Assembly (NCBI GenBank): GCA_023262255.1
Contig: JALRBT010000003.1
Location: forward strand, 1-52,716
DNA: 52,716 bases
DNA from: Ilumatobacteraceae bacterium
GTDB lineage: Bacteria > Actinomycetota > Acidimicrobiia > Acidimicrobiales > Ilumatobacteraceae
Reading direction: 5' to 3'
The notes under the pieces are model-generated. The model was not told the origin of the DNA. It made no database searches and was given only the letters and a program-made list of their open reading frames with translations. The translations under genes and the position numbers were made by a program. This document shows, piece by piece, positions 39,766 to 48,528 of this stretch (position 1 is its first letter; each line of letters begins with the position of its first letter).

Positions 39766-40530
39766 GTGGGCAACGGAAGGCGTGCGACGCGCGACACGCA
39801 GGTGCGACTGCGCAACGAGATCGAGGCATGTCGGGCGTGTCCGCGGTTGGTGAGATGGCGCGAGACCGTGGCTCGCGAGCGGAAAGCCGCATACCGCGAC
39901 GAGACCTATTGGGGAAAACCAATCAGCGGGTTCGGTGACGCCGGTGCTCGCGTGATCGTGCTCGGGTTGGCACCGGGCGCACACGGAGCCAATCGAACCG
40001 GACGAGTGTTCACCGGTGACCGAAGCGGCGACTGGCTGTTTCGGGCCATGCAGAAGGCAGGCTTTGCGAACAGTGCCACCTCGCGTGCGCGCGACGATGG
40101 GCTGCGGCTCTCCGATGCCTGGGTGACGGTTGCGGTTCGCTGTGCGCCACCCGACAACAAGCCGCTACCACTCGAGAAGAAGCGCTGTGCGCCCTATTTG
40201 GAACGCGAACTCGCCATGTTGTCGAACATGCGGGTGGTGGTGTGTCTCGGGAATTTTGCCTACGTGGCAGCGTGCGATTACTTCGAAGTGTCGCCCCGGC
40301 CGAAGTTCGCGCACGGGGCAGAGATTGAGGTACCGGCCGTCGCACGGGGCACTTCGGATGGTGCACCCGGCTCATCGGTTGGTGCACACGGCTCATCGGT
40401 TGGCGGGCACGGCGCGGTAACGCTGCTGTGTTCGTATCATCCGAGCCAGCAAAATACGTTCACCGGTCGTCTCACCGAACGAATGCTCGACGGCGTCTTC
40501 TCGCGAGCGGCACACCTCGTACGCGGGTGA
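39766..40530 (+). CDS. Uracil-DNA glycosylase (Fe-S, class 5/UdgB-like)
   Basis: 'VIVLGLAPGAHGANRTGRVFTGDRSGDWLFRAM', Cys pattern 'EACRACPRL...RCAPPDNKPLPLEKKRCAPYL', 'SYHPSQQNTFTGRLT'. Confidence 0.92.
   Translation: MGNGRRATRDTQVRLRNEIEACRACPRLVRWRETVARERKAAYRDETYWGKPISGFGDAGARVIVLGLAPGAHGANRTGRVFTGDRSGDWLFRAMQKAGFANSATSRARDDGLRLSDAWVTVAVRCAPPDNKPLPLEKKRCAPYLERELAMLSNMRVVVCLGNFAYVAACDYFEVSPRPKFAHGAEIEVPAVARGTSDGAPGSSVGAHGSSVGGHGAVTLLCSYHPSQQNTFTGRLTERMLDGVFSRAAHLVRG
40360..40401 (+). repeat. Two 21-bp tandem repeats inside the UDG coding sequence
   Basis: ggtgcacccggctcatcggtt / ggtgcacacggctcatcggtt, one mismatch, in frame (GAPGSSV/GAHGSSV). Confidence 0.85.
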
Positions 40531-40638
40531 CGCATGAGGAATGTGATTTGCGCCTGAGGTACAGCGCGAAGTGTCGGCGGTCCGTTGTGGCGCCGCCTGG
40601 TGAGGTGACAGGTCGGTTCTGTCGCCGCGTGACTGGGG

Positions 40639-41823
40639 TTAGTGCGCCGCTGGCGCGGTGCCGTCGGCCTTCTTCTTTGGTGGCGGTACGCCGATCTTCA
40701 CCGTGGTTTCCGCGAAGTCGGGCCAACGGCGACGGCTCACCACGCTGAGGAGTCGAAGCAACTTCATCGCCTTCTCGTCGGTTTGGGCGGGGCGAGCGAC
40801 CACCGAACCGTCCTTGATCATTCGATTCATCACCTCTTCACCCAGTTCGGTGCGTACTACGCACAGGGTCCAGTCGTTGTCCTCGCCGATACCACCGGTG
40901 GAGATGTCGGCATGTTCCGCGGCGAAGTCGGGACACATCTTGCAACCTTCGCGTGTCCACTGGTGACATTCCTTGAGGTCGATCTCGTGGAACGATCCGT
41001 CGCGCATCCAGATCTGGAAAGCACCCTTGATGTTCATCTTCACCATGTCTTCCTTGCGCAAGCCGTACTTGGCAAGGAAGAGTTCTTCGAAGATCGCATC
41101 GTCGAACGTTTTGGAGCACAGGAGTCCGATGTTGAACAGAAACGGCTTGCCGATCTTTCCGGCCTTGCGCTTCCACATCACCGGGAGCACCGAGGATTGA
41201 CAACTCATGCCCACCAGTGCGATGCGTTGCAGACCGGCCTCGGCCGCCTCCTTGATGGCCAGGGTGTTGGCGGAGTAGGTGTACCGACTGCCCGACGACG
41301 CGAGTACTTCTTCGCGCGTGCGGGCGAGACCGGGTTTTGCCTTCCAGTTCGACCCGTCCCCGTCGAGGAAACTCGTGAGGGCCGCATCGATGTAGTCGTG
41401 TTGCAACAGCCAGATGAGCATTGCTCCGACGAAGCCGCCATCCTGACCCTTCTTGTGTGTCTCGTCATCGGCGGCACGAACCAACAACAGTTGGCGGTAC
41501 TGTCCGTACATCTCGTCGTCCTTGCGAGTGCGACCGAAGAGGTGCTGATCGGCCTCCTGCTCCCAGTTGCGGAATCGCGGACACGCCCGCGTACAGGTGG
41601 TACAGCCCTTCTCCCCGTGACCGCAATTTGTGGGACCGAGTTCCTCCTCGAGATGGAACGGCTTGTACTTGCCTTCCTCGTGTTCGTAACCGATTACATC
41701 GTGCGGGCATGAAATGACGCATCCGGCGCATCCGGTGCACAGACCGGTGTTGATGACTTCTTCGTAGAGCTCCTTCCACTGCGCAGTCCAGCGGGTGGTG
41801 GGAGGGGCTTCGGCTACCGACAC
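40639..41823 (-). CDS. Coenzyme F420 hydrogenase/dehydrogenase beta-subunit (FrhB) family Fe-S protein
   Basis: Ferredoxin-like 'CTGCAGCVISCP', 'CTTCTRACPRF'; FrhB-like 'KKGQDGGFVGAMLIWLL', 'LVGMSCQSSVLP', 'CKMCPDFAAEHADISTGGIG'. GTG start at 41823. Confidence 0.87.
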   Translation of the reverse strand: MSVAEAPPTTRWTAQWKELYEEVINTGLCTGCAGCVISCPHDVIGYEHEEGKYKPFHLEEELGPTNCGHGEKGCTTCTRACPRFRNWEQEADQHLFGRTRKDDEMYGQYRQLLLVRAADDETHKKGQDGGFVGAMLIWLLQHDYIDAALTSFLDGDGSNWKAKPGLARTREEVLASSGSRYTYSANTLAIKEAAEAGLQRIALVGMSCQSSVLPVMWKRKAGKIGKPFLFNIGLLCSKTFDDAIFEELFLAKYGLRKEDMVKMNIKGAFQIWMRDGSFHEIDLKECHQWTREGCKMCPDFAAEHADISTGGIGEDNDWTLCVVRTELGEEVMNRMIKDGSVVARPAQTDEKAMKLLRLLSVVSRRRWPDFAETTVKIGVPPPKKKADGTAPAAH

Positions 41824-41908
41824 GCCGACAACTCTACGATGCCCGTTCTCGAACAACGGACTCGCGCTCGAATCGTCGTTTGTCCTTCGGTTCCGACAGA
41901 ATACGTGC

Positions 41909-43162
41909 ATGGCATCGAGCATCATCACGTATCCCCCCGAAGTCGAGACGTTTCGTACCGAAGTACGGTCATGGCTCGAGGCCAACCTTCCCCAAGGTTG
42001 GTTCGACGAGGGATTCGAGCTGTCCGCGGAAGCGCGCAAGAAATTCAACGACGAATGGCCCGAAAAGTTGCACAAGGGCGGTTGGATTTGTGCGACGTGG
42101 CCCAAGGAGTACGGCGGCAAGGGACTCACCACGTTGCAGGGTGTGGTGCTAAACGAGGAGTTTGCCCGCGCTCGCGCCCCGATGCGAGCCGACTTCTTCG
42201 GGGACACCCTCGTGGGTCCGACGTTGTTGCAGTGGGGTACCGAGGAACAAAAAAAGGAGTTCCTGCCTCAAATCCTCGGCGGAAAAATGCGGTGGTGCCA
42301 GGGATTCAGTGAACCCAACAGTGGCAGTGACCTCGCAAGTTTGAAGACCACCGCCGTGTTGGATGGCGACGAGTGGGTGATCAACGGTCAGAAGGTGTGG
42401 ACCACCGGCGGTCATTACGCGGACTACTGCTTCCTGCTGACCCGAACCGATCCCTCCGCCCCGAAACACAAGGGCATCTCGTACCTGCTGGTGCCGATGC
42501 GCCAACCCGGAGTGGAGGTGCGCGGCATCACGCAACCCGACGGCACGGCGGAATTCTGTGAAGTGTTCTTCACCGACGCTCGTTGTCCGAAGGACAACGT
42601 GGTGGGTGGCGTGAACAACGGCTGGAAGGTCGCCAACTCGACGTTGGCATTCGAACGCGGGATGAGTGCCACCACAGGCTTTCGTCGATTCGAGGAGGAA
42701 TATCGATTGATGGTCGAAGCGGCAACGCAGAACGGTGCCATATGCAACCATCTGGTGCGACAGCGTTTGATGCAGTACTACAGCAAGATTCAGATTCTCA
42801 AGTACAACGGCCTGCGGTCGTTGGGTGCGAACCTGGCCGACAAGAAGGACTTCGGTGTCATGGCTCTCGGTGCCGCGAACAAGATGTTCTGGAGTGAAAT
42901 GCACAAGAACGCGATGGAACTGGCACTCGACATCTACGGCACGCACGCCATGCTGATCAATACCGGGCCGGAATCGGGCACCTGGCCCGGTGCACTTCGT
43001 GAGAAGCGTCGGGAGGGTTACCCGGTCAGTGCGATGATGTCGTCATTCTTCTTCTCGCGTTCCGAAACCATCTGGGGCGGAACGAGTCAGATCCAGCGGA
43101 ACATCGTGGGTGAGCGCGTGCTCGGACTTCCCAAAGAACCGCGTCCGGCGGGTGGCGAGTAG
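41909..43162 (+). CDS. Acyl-CoA dehydrogenase family protein
   Basis: 'MRWCQGFSEPNSGSDLASLKTTAVLDGDEWVINGQKVWTTGGHYADY', 'ETIWGGTSQIQRNIVGERVLGLPKEPR'. Confidence 0.96.
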   Translation: MASSIITYPPEVETFRTEVRSWLEANLPQGWFDEGFELSAEARKKFNDEWPEKLHKGGWICATWPKEYGGKGLTTLQGVVLNEEFARARAPMRADFFGDTLVGPTLLQWGTEEQKKEFLPQILGGKMRWCQGFSEPNSGSDLASLKTTAVLDGDEWVINGQKVWTTGGHYADYCFLLTRTDPSAPKHKGISYLLVPMRQPGVEVRGITQPDGTAEFCEVFFTDARCPKDNVVGGVNNGWKVANSTLAFERGMSATTGFRRFEEEYRLMVEAATQNGAICNHLVRQRLMQYYSKIQILKYNGLRSLGANLADKKDFGVMALGAANKMFWSEMHKNAMELALDIYGTHAMLINTGPESGTWPGALREKRREGYPVSAMMSSFFFSRSETIWGGTSQIQRNIVGERVLGLPKEPRPAGGE

Positions 43163-43165
43163 GCC

Positions 43166-43489
43166 ATGCAATTCTTTGCCGCCATTCAGGCAGGATTCCG
43201 CAACTACGCCAACTTCAAGGGACGCGCGTCGCGACCCGACTATTGGTGGTGGGTGCTCTTCAGCGCATTGGCACAGGCTGCGGCGTCGGGCTTCGGTGAT
43301 GCGCTGTCGAATCTCGTGTCGGTGGCGTTGCTCCTCCCCTCGATTGCAGTCGCAGTACGACGCATGCACGATAGTGATCGAAGCGGGTGGTGGATCTTGT
43401 TTCCCATCGTCAATCTGGTGTTCTTGTTGCAGCGGAGTACTGCCGGTGAAAATCGGTTCGGTCCGCCACCACCTCCACGCTTGACCTGA
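43166..43489 (+). CDS. DUF805 family membrane protein (copy 1)
   Basis: 'FRNYANFKGRASRPDYWWWVLF...AVAVRRMHDSDRSGWWILFPIVNLVFLLQRS'. Confidence 0.92.
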   Translation: MQFFAAIQAGFRNYANFKGRASRPDYWWWVLFSALAQAAASGFGDALSNLVSVALLLPSIAVAVRRMHDSDRSGWWILFPIVNLVFLLQRSTAGENRFGPPPPPRLT

Positions 43490-43504
43490 TCGATCGCCTG
43501 AGCG

Positions 43505-43999
43505 ATGTCGTTCATTTCCGCCATTCAGTCGGGGTTTCGCAACTACGCGAAGTTCAAGGGTCGTGCATCGCGCAGCGAATACTGGTGGTGGACCCTCTTC
43601 ACGTTTCTCGTGCAAATCGCCGTCTCGGGCCTTGGTGACCAGATCGGCGGAGTCGTGAGCCTGGCGATCCTGCTGCCCAGCCTTGCCGTGCAGGTGCGAC
43701 GCCTACACGACACCAATCGCACGGGGTGGTGGATCCTGTTGCCAATCGTGTCCCTGGGTGTTGCGGTGGTGGCCTTCATCGTCGACGCCGTCTCCGGTAC
43801 GACGGAGTTCTCGGACCCGTCCGCGTGGGACCCGACGGAGGTACTCGACGGGGTGTCGGGCGGGAACATTGCGGTGATTGCCGTCGCGTTGCTCGTGGCA
43901 CTCGTCACGGGAATCGCGAACCTGGTCTTCACCTTGCAGCGCAGTCAGCCGACGGAGAACCGATTCGGTCCACCACCGCCACCACGATCGCCGTCGTAA
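43505..43999 (+). CDS. DUF805 family membrane protein (copy 2, longer)
   Basis: Same core 'FRNYAKFKGRASRSEYWWWTLF...VQVRRLHDTNRTGWWILLPIVSL' and same ENRFGPPPPPR tail. Confidence 0.92.
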   Translation: MSFISAIQSGFRNYAKFKGRASRSEYWWWTLFTFLVQIAVSGLGDQIGGVVSLAILLPSLAVQVRRLHDTNRTGWWILLPIVSLGVAVVAFIVDAVSGTTEFSDPSAWDPTEVLDGVSGGNIAVIAVALLVALVTGIANLVFTLQRSQPTENRFGPPPPPRSPS

Positions 44000-44514
44000 T
44001 GCGGTACGAGGTCCACCGAACGCTACGAACGCCCGTGGGAGTGCTGCGGGTTACCGCCTGCGAGCGGGGAGTGGTCGCCATTGATCGTGTTGCACGAGCA
44101 ACCACATCGAAGCAATCGCGTGCATCGCGCGCGACCAGTGCGATGGCGGATGCATCGAAGTTGGTCCGGGCGCAGCGCCATGCGGACGTGGCGGTTCGGC
44201 AGTTGCGCGAGTACTTCGCAGGTACTCGAACAAGATTTTCCGTTCCGTTGCACATGGAAGGCACGGAGTTTCAACAGCGTGCATGGAGGACCATGCGCAA
44301 GATTCCCCATGGCTCCACCATGTCGTACGCGCAGCAAGCCCGGGCCATGGGTGCCCCCAAAGCGGTTCGGGCGGTGGGTAGCGCCAACGGTGCGAATCCG
44401 ATTCCCATCATCGTGCCGTGCCATCGGGTGATCGCCAGCGACGGGTCGCTCGGCGGATATTCGCTCGGGATGGCGATGAAACGACGTCTGCTTGCACTCG
44501 AACAGGGGAGTTGA
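43999..44514 (+). CDS. ogt: Methylated-DNA--[protein]-cysteine S-methyltransferase
   Basis: Active site 'PIIVPCHRVIASDGSLGGYSLGMAMKRRLLALE'; 'IPHGSTMSYAQQARAMGAPKAVRAVGSANGANP'. Confidence 0.95.
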   Translation: MRYEVHRTLRTPVGVLRVTACERGVVAIDRVARATTSKQSRASRATSAMADASKLVRAQRHADVAVRQLREYFAGTRTRFSVPLHMEGTEFQQRAWRTMRKIPHGSTMSYAQQARAMGAPKAVRAVGSANGANPIPIIVPCHRVIASDGSLGGYSLGMAMKRRLLALEQGS

Positions 44515-44527
44515 CGCAGGCCGCTCG

Positions 44528-45253
44528 TCAGTGCGGTTGGGTGAATCCGAAGCACTCGCGAACGTTGGCATCGCTGAGCGCCTGCGCCGGCGGCCCGTAG
44601 GCCACCACCCGCTGGGCGAGCAGCATCACCGCCGTTGCAGATTCGGCATCGTGCAGATCATGCGTGGCGAGCACCACGGTCACGCCGCGTGCACGTTCGG
44701 ATGCGATGACGTCGGCAACCGCGCGCTTGCCGCTCAGATCGAGTCCCGCCGTTGGTTCGTCGAGCAACAACACTTCGGCCTGGCGGGCCAACACCTGTGC
44801 CAGGTGCGTTCGTTGCTGCTGTCCGCCCGACAACTCGCGTAGCGGTTGGTGCTCGAATTCCACGGCACCCGTTCGCTGCATGGCTTCTGTCACGATGGAG
44901 CGGTCGGTGCTGGTGGCCCGACGGAACAGGCCGAGGTGCGCGTAGCGACCCATCGCAACGATGTCCCGCGCGCGAAGCGGCAGGGTGTGGGACGACACCG
45001 GGTGCTGCGGAAGATAGGCCACCCGACGCGGTGCCGATCCCGGACGCCGTTCGAGAACGGCAATCTCGCCGTACAGCGAGGGAATCATTCCCGCCATGGT
45101 CTTGAGCAACGTCGACTTGCCGGAGCCGTTGGTGCCGATCAACACGACGAGTTCACCGGCGTGAACCTGCAGGGAGATGTCGCGCACGACCGAATGCACA
45201 CCGTGACCGACGTCGAGGTGAGTCGCCGAGATCGTGGGTGTAGACGTTGACAT
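44528..45253 (-). CDS. znuC: Metal (zinc-type) ABC transporter ATP-binding protein
   Basis: 'LIGTNGSGKSTLLKTMAG', 'LSGGQQQRTHLAQVLARQAEVLLLDEPTAGLD'; adjacent ZnuB/ZnuA-like genes. Confidence 0.9.
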   Translation of the reverse strand: MSTSTPTISATHLDVGHGVHSVVRDISLQVHAGELVVLIGTNGSGKSTLLKTMAGMIPSLYGEIAVLERRPGSAPRRVAYLPQHPVSSHTLPLRARDIVAMGRYAHLGLFRRATSTDRSIVTEAMQRTGAVEFEHQPLRELSGGQQQRTHLAQVLARQAEVLLLDEPTAGLDLSGKRAVADVIASERARGVTVVLATHDLHDAESATAVMLLAQRVVAYGPPAQALSDANVRECFGFTQPH

Positions 45254-45254
45254 G

Positions 45255-46136
45255 TCAGTGGGTGTGCTCGTGCTGATGAGGTAGTTCTCGATGACCACGA
45301 AGTCGACGAGGAATCGTCAAGATGGCAACGAGAACGAAGAGGTACACGGACGTGAACACGATGCTGGCTCCGGCCGCAACATCGAGGTGGTAACTGGTGA
45401 GCAGTCCGAGATAACTCGAGAGCACTCCGAATCCCGTAGCGGCCAACATCATGGTGCTGACTCGTCGCGTGAGGAGTGCGCCCGTTGCCGCCGGGGCGAT
45501 CAGGAGTCCGAGCACCAACAAGGTGCCAACCAACTGGAAACTCCCGACCACTGCGACCGCCACCATTGCGAGCATCAGGGAGTGAAAGAACCGCACGGAG
45601 AACCCGGACGTACGGGCCAGACCGTCATCGAGTGACATCAGTACGAACGGCCGGTGGGCAACCACCGCCATCGAAGCAACCACGACCAGCACCACGACCT
45701 GCCACGCCAGATCGGTCGAACTGACACCCAACAGTTCCCCGAACAGTATCCGCGTGATGTCTCCCACGAACGAAGTGGACCGGGAGGTGATGATGACGCC
45801 GAGAGACAGCATGCCAACGAAGAGCAACCCGATCGCCGTGTCGGACGAGAGACGAACTCGTGAGGTAACCAGCGAGACGCCACCCATCATCACCAGCGCC
45901 CCGAGCGCCGCACCAACCACCCCGGGCACACCGAAGAGGAGCGCGATTGCAATTCCCGGTATCACCCCGTGGGCAAGTGCGTCACCGATGAACGAAAGTC
46001 CGCGCAACACCACGTAGGTACCTGCAATTGCGCAGATGATCGCCACCAGCGTGCTCCCGAGGAGGGCATTGCGAAGAAACTCGTTGCGACTGAAGGGCTC
46101 CCACAGGGGGTTCAGCAACGCCAGTGACGCGGTCAA
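45255..46136 (-). CDS. znuB: Metal (zinc-type) ABC transporter permease
   Basis: ABC-3 family 'GDALAHGVIPGIAIALLFGVPGVVGAALGALVMMG'; His-rich C-terminus HRELPHQHEHTH. TTG start overlapping znuA stop. Confidence 0.9.
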   Translation of the reverse strand: MTASLALLNPLWEPFSRNEFLRNALLGSTLVAIICAIAGTYVVLRGLSFIGDALAHGVIPGIAIALLFGVPGVVGAALGALVMMGGVSLVTSRVRLSSDTAIGLLFVGMLSLGVIITSRSTSFVGDITRILFGELLGVSSTDLAWQVVVLVVVASMAVVAHRPFVLMSLDDGLARTSGFSVRFFHSLMLAMVAVAVVGSFQLVGTLLVLGLLIAPAATGALLTRRVSTMMLAATGFGVLSSYLGLLTSYHLDVAAGASIVFTSVYLFVLVAILTIPRRLRGHRELPHQHEHTH

Positions 46137-47161
46137 CGCAGGCTCGTTGCGATGGTGGTTCCCAACGTGCGAATGAACGAGATGTAGCTCTCGGACGCAC
46201 CCAGATAGTGAGTATTGATTTCCACGAGTTGGGCTCCGGCTTGTTCGGCCACTCTGGCAGCCACCGCCGAGTTGGTGCCGAGCGACGTGAAGACCACTCG
46301 TGCATCGTGCGACCTGATGACGTCGATGACGAACTCCATGTTGCCTGCGCTCTCCTCGGCGTTGGTCGACGGGCTGGAGAGGATTGCGGCGATCACCGTG
46401 CATCCGTACCGGTCGGCGAAGTAGCTGAGTTCGTTGTGTCCGGTGACCAACTGACATTTCTCGACGGTGGAGAAGAGTTCGCTCAGTTCGGAGTCGAGTG
46501 CGACGAGTCGGTCGTCGAGCGACTCCTCGGCCGACGTGAGATCCACGCCGAGCGCATCGGAAGCCGCGCGTGCAAGTGCCGGAAGCACCTCGCGAATCGT
46601 GTGCGGACTGAGCCACACGTGGGGGTCTTCGCTGTGGTCGTGATCGTCGTGACCGTGCGACGAGTCGGCACCGGGGTGCACGTGACCGTGGTCTGAATGG
46701 TCGTTGACGTCAACGATGTCGAGCGTGGTGACGTGCTCGGCGATCGCGAAAACGGGCACACCGGAGTTGCGGGCATTCGCGAGCACGTCGTCGAGACCTT
46801 CCTCGAGATCCAGACCGTTGAACACCACGAAGTCGGCGTTGATGATTCGTTCGACATCCCGTGGTGACGGCTCGAAATCGTGGGGGTCCTGACCGTCGGG
46901 AATCACCGTGACCACGTCCGCGACACCCGCAAGGAGTTCGCGAACCACCGCGGCAAGGATGGAGTAGGTGACCACCACCGTTGGCAACGTTGCGTTGGTG
47001 GCATCGGCGTTGCCGGATGCGGCGTCGCGTGAGGCATCGCTCGTGGCGAGGTTTTCGAGCTGACTGCTCGGGTCCGATATCTCGGTGTCGCTCGAACACG
47101 ACAGCCCGAGCGCCGCCAGTGACCCTGCGAGGAGTACGGCGACGAGACGTGGTGAACCCAC
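46133..47161 (-). CDS. znuA: Metal (zinc-type) ABC transporter substrate-binding lipoprotein
   Basis: Lipobox LGLSCSS; His-rich loop DHSDHGHVHPGADSSHGHDDHDHSEDPHVWLSPHT; TroA/ZnuA fold motifs. GTG start. Confidence 0.93.
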   Translation of the reverse strand: MGSPRLVAVLLAGSLAALGLSCSSDTEISDPSSQLENLATSDASRDAASGNADATNATLPTVVVTYSILAAVVRELLAGVADVVTVIPDGQDPHDFEPSPRDVERIINADFVVFNGLDLEEGLDDVLANARNSGVPVFAIAEHVTTLDIVDVNDHSDHGHVHPGADSSHGHDDHDHSEDPHVWLSPHTIREVLPALARAASDALGVDLTSAEESLDDRLVALDSELSELFSTVEKCQLVTGHNELSYFADRYGCTVIAAILSSPSTNAEESAGNMEFVIDVIRSHDARVVFTSLGTNSAVAARVAEQAGAQLVEINTHYLGASESYISFIRTLGTTIATSLR

Positions 47162-47179
47162 GACCCAACTCTATCAGTA

Positions 47180-47192
47180 AATGAGAATCATT
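47180..47192. promoter_or_regulatory. Candidate Zur/Fur-type operator AATGA-GAA-TCATT
   Basis: Perfect 5+5 palindrome 19 bp upstream of the znuA GTG codon in an AT-rich spot. Confidence 0.55.
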
Positions 47193-47270
47193 CCTATTTG
47201 CGTTGTGCCGCCGGATGGCGGCGCGGAAGCGTAGCTCGAGGAGTCTGGTGACCGACTGCCGGGTGAACGA

Positions 47271-47885
47271 CTAGTTGCCGAGCGCCAGATTGATGGCGTC
47301 GGTCAGCGCTTCTGCCGAGATCTCCCCGCTGTTGCGCCACAGCACCGTGCCGTCGGCACCGACCAACACCATGTATGGGTAGCCCGCCAACCCGAAGGCG
47401 TTGGCTGCGGTTTGATCCTTGTTGTCGACGAGCACCGGCCAGAGCGAAGGCCACCTCTCGTTCGCTAACCACACTGACGGCGGAAAGTTGGGAGAACTTT
47501 CGTCGGTGCCGGTGGCAATGGCAATCACGTCGAGATTTTCGGGGACTAGGCCGCTGTTACTCCAGTCAACCAACACCGGTACCTCAGCTTGGCAATGTGG
47601 GCACCAGTGCGCCAGGAAGACGAGCAACATTGGTGTACCCGGGGTGGTGGACACCTGATTGCCGAGGAATCCGAAACCCTCGAGTACCGGCGCGGTCGCA
47701 CCGAGTGCTGCATCGGCACCGTCGGCGAATTTCGGCAGCGGATCGCCGTTCACGACGACGTTTTGGAACTCCGAAGCGCCTTCCAAGCTGGCGTCTTCGT
47801 CACTGCTGGACGTGAAGGCGACGACGGCGAAGATGGCTGCCAGCACCGCGACGATGCCGACGACAAGCGTGGTGATTTTGTTCAT
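47271..47885 (-). CDS. Secreted/membrane-anchored TlpA-like thioredoxin
   Basis: N-terminal TM and 'PMLLVFLAHWCPHCQAEVPVLVDW' CPHC motif; 'AGYPYMVLVGADGTVLWRNSG'. Confidence 0.92.
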   Translation of the reverse strand: MNKITTLVVGIVAVLAAIFAVVAFTSSSDEDASLEGASEFQNVVVNGDPLPKFADGADAALGATAPVLEGFGFLGNQVSTTPGTPMLLVFLAHWCPHCQAEVPVLVDWSNSGLVPENLDVIAIATGTDESSPNFPPSVWLANERWPSLWPVLVDNKDQTAANAFGLAGYPYMVLVGADGTVLWRNSGEISAEALTDAINLALGN

Positions 47886-48457
47886 GTCTGCTCCTTGATG
47901 GATTCGGGTGTGAGATCGGATTCCAGTGTCGCAGCGGAAGTCGGCGATGCCACCCACAAGAACACCAACACCGTCACGAAGGCGCAAAACGCCATGAATG
48001 CCAACGACACGAATCCGAAGACCTCGAAGTAGGGAACCGAGCACGGCGCATCGGCCGAGCATGAACCCGTGTCGAGTTGGGGCCAACGCTCTAATAGCCA
48101 GTGGTACGCCGAGATCGTCCCGCCGATGCCCGCAAGCGCGGTTGCGTACGGACGGATCGATCGGTCCTTGCGCACCGCTGCAATGACGAGCACGATCGCG
48201 AGGGCGTACATTGCGATTCGCTGGTACCAGCACAACACGCAGGGTCGATAGTTGACCGCCTCGGAAAAATACAGGCTGCCCAACATTGATACGGAAGCGA
48301 CGAGTGCCGGAACCGCCAACTGCAGTGGAGCGACGCCGGCCAGGAGCGATCGGCCCGGAGCGCCACCGAGAAGCCGGGATGCCACTATCGCGATGCTCCC
48401 GCCAAGGGCCAGCAGTGCCAGAAGGGAAAAAAAGAGCTCGAACGCTTCGTTGGCCAC
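47882..48457 (-). CDS. Disulfide bond formation protein B (DsbB/BdbC-like)
   Basis: 'YRPCVLCWYQRIAMYALA' and 'DTGSCSADAPCSVPYFEVFGFVSLAFMAF', four TM. ATGA overlap with thioredoxin gene. Start uncertain. Confidence 0.92.
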   Translation of the reverse strand: MANEAFELFFSLLALLALGGSIAIVASRLLGGAPGRSLLAGVAPLQLAVPALVASVSMLGSLYFSEAVNYRPCVLCWYQRIAMYALAIVLVIAAVRKDRSIRPYATALAGIGGTISAYHWLLERWPQLDTGSCSADAPCSVPYFEVFGFVSLAFMAFCAFVTVLVFLWVASPTSAATLESDLTPESIKEQT

Positions 48458-48528
48458 CAAAGTGAGCGTAACGATGGGCAACCGGCACGTACATGCGCAA
48501 TGCCGGTCGGGCGTGGCACGATGGAGAG

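Noticed and set aside
45255-46616. Extended znuB ORF (453 aa)
   Set aside because: The upstream part is out-of-frame znuA sequence. A coupled TTG start at 46136 gives a normal 293-aa permease.
47207-47222. GCCGCC-ggat-GGCGGC hairpin downstream of the thioredoxin gene
   Set aside because: Six-bp stem with no T-tract on either strand; not convincing as a terminator in this GC-rich DNA.
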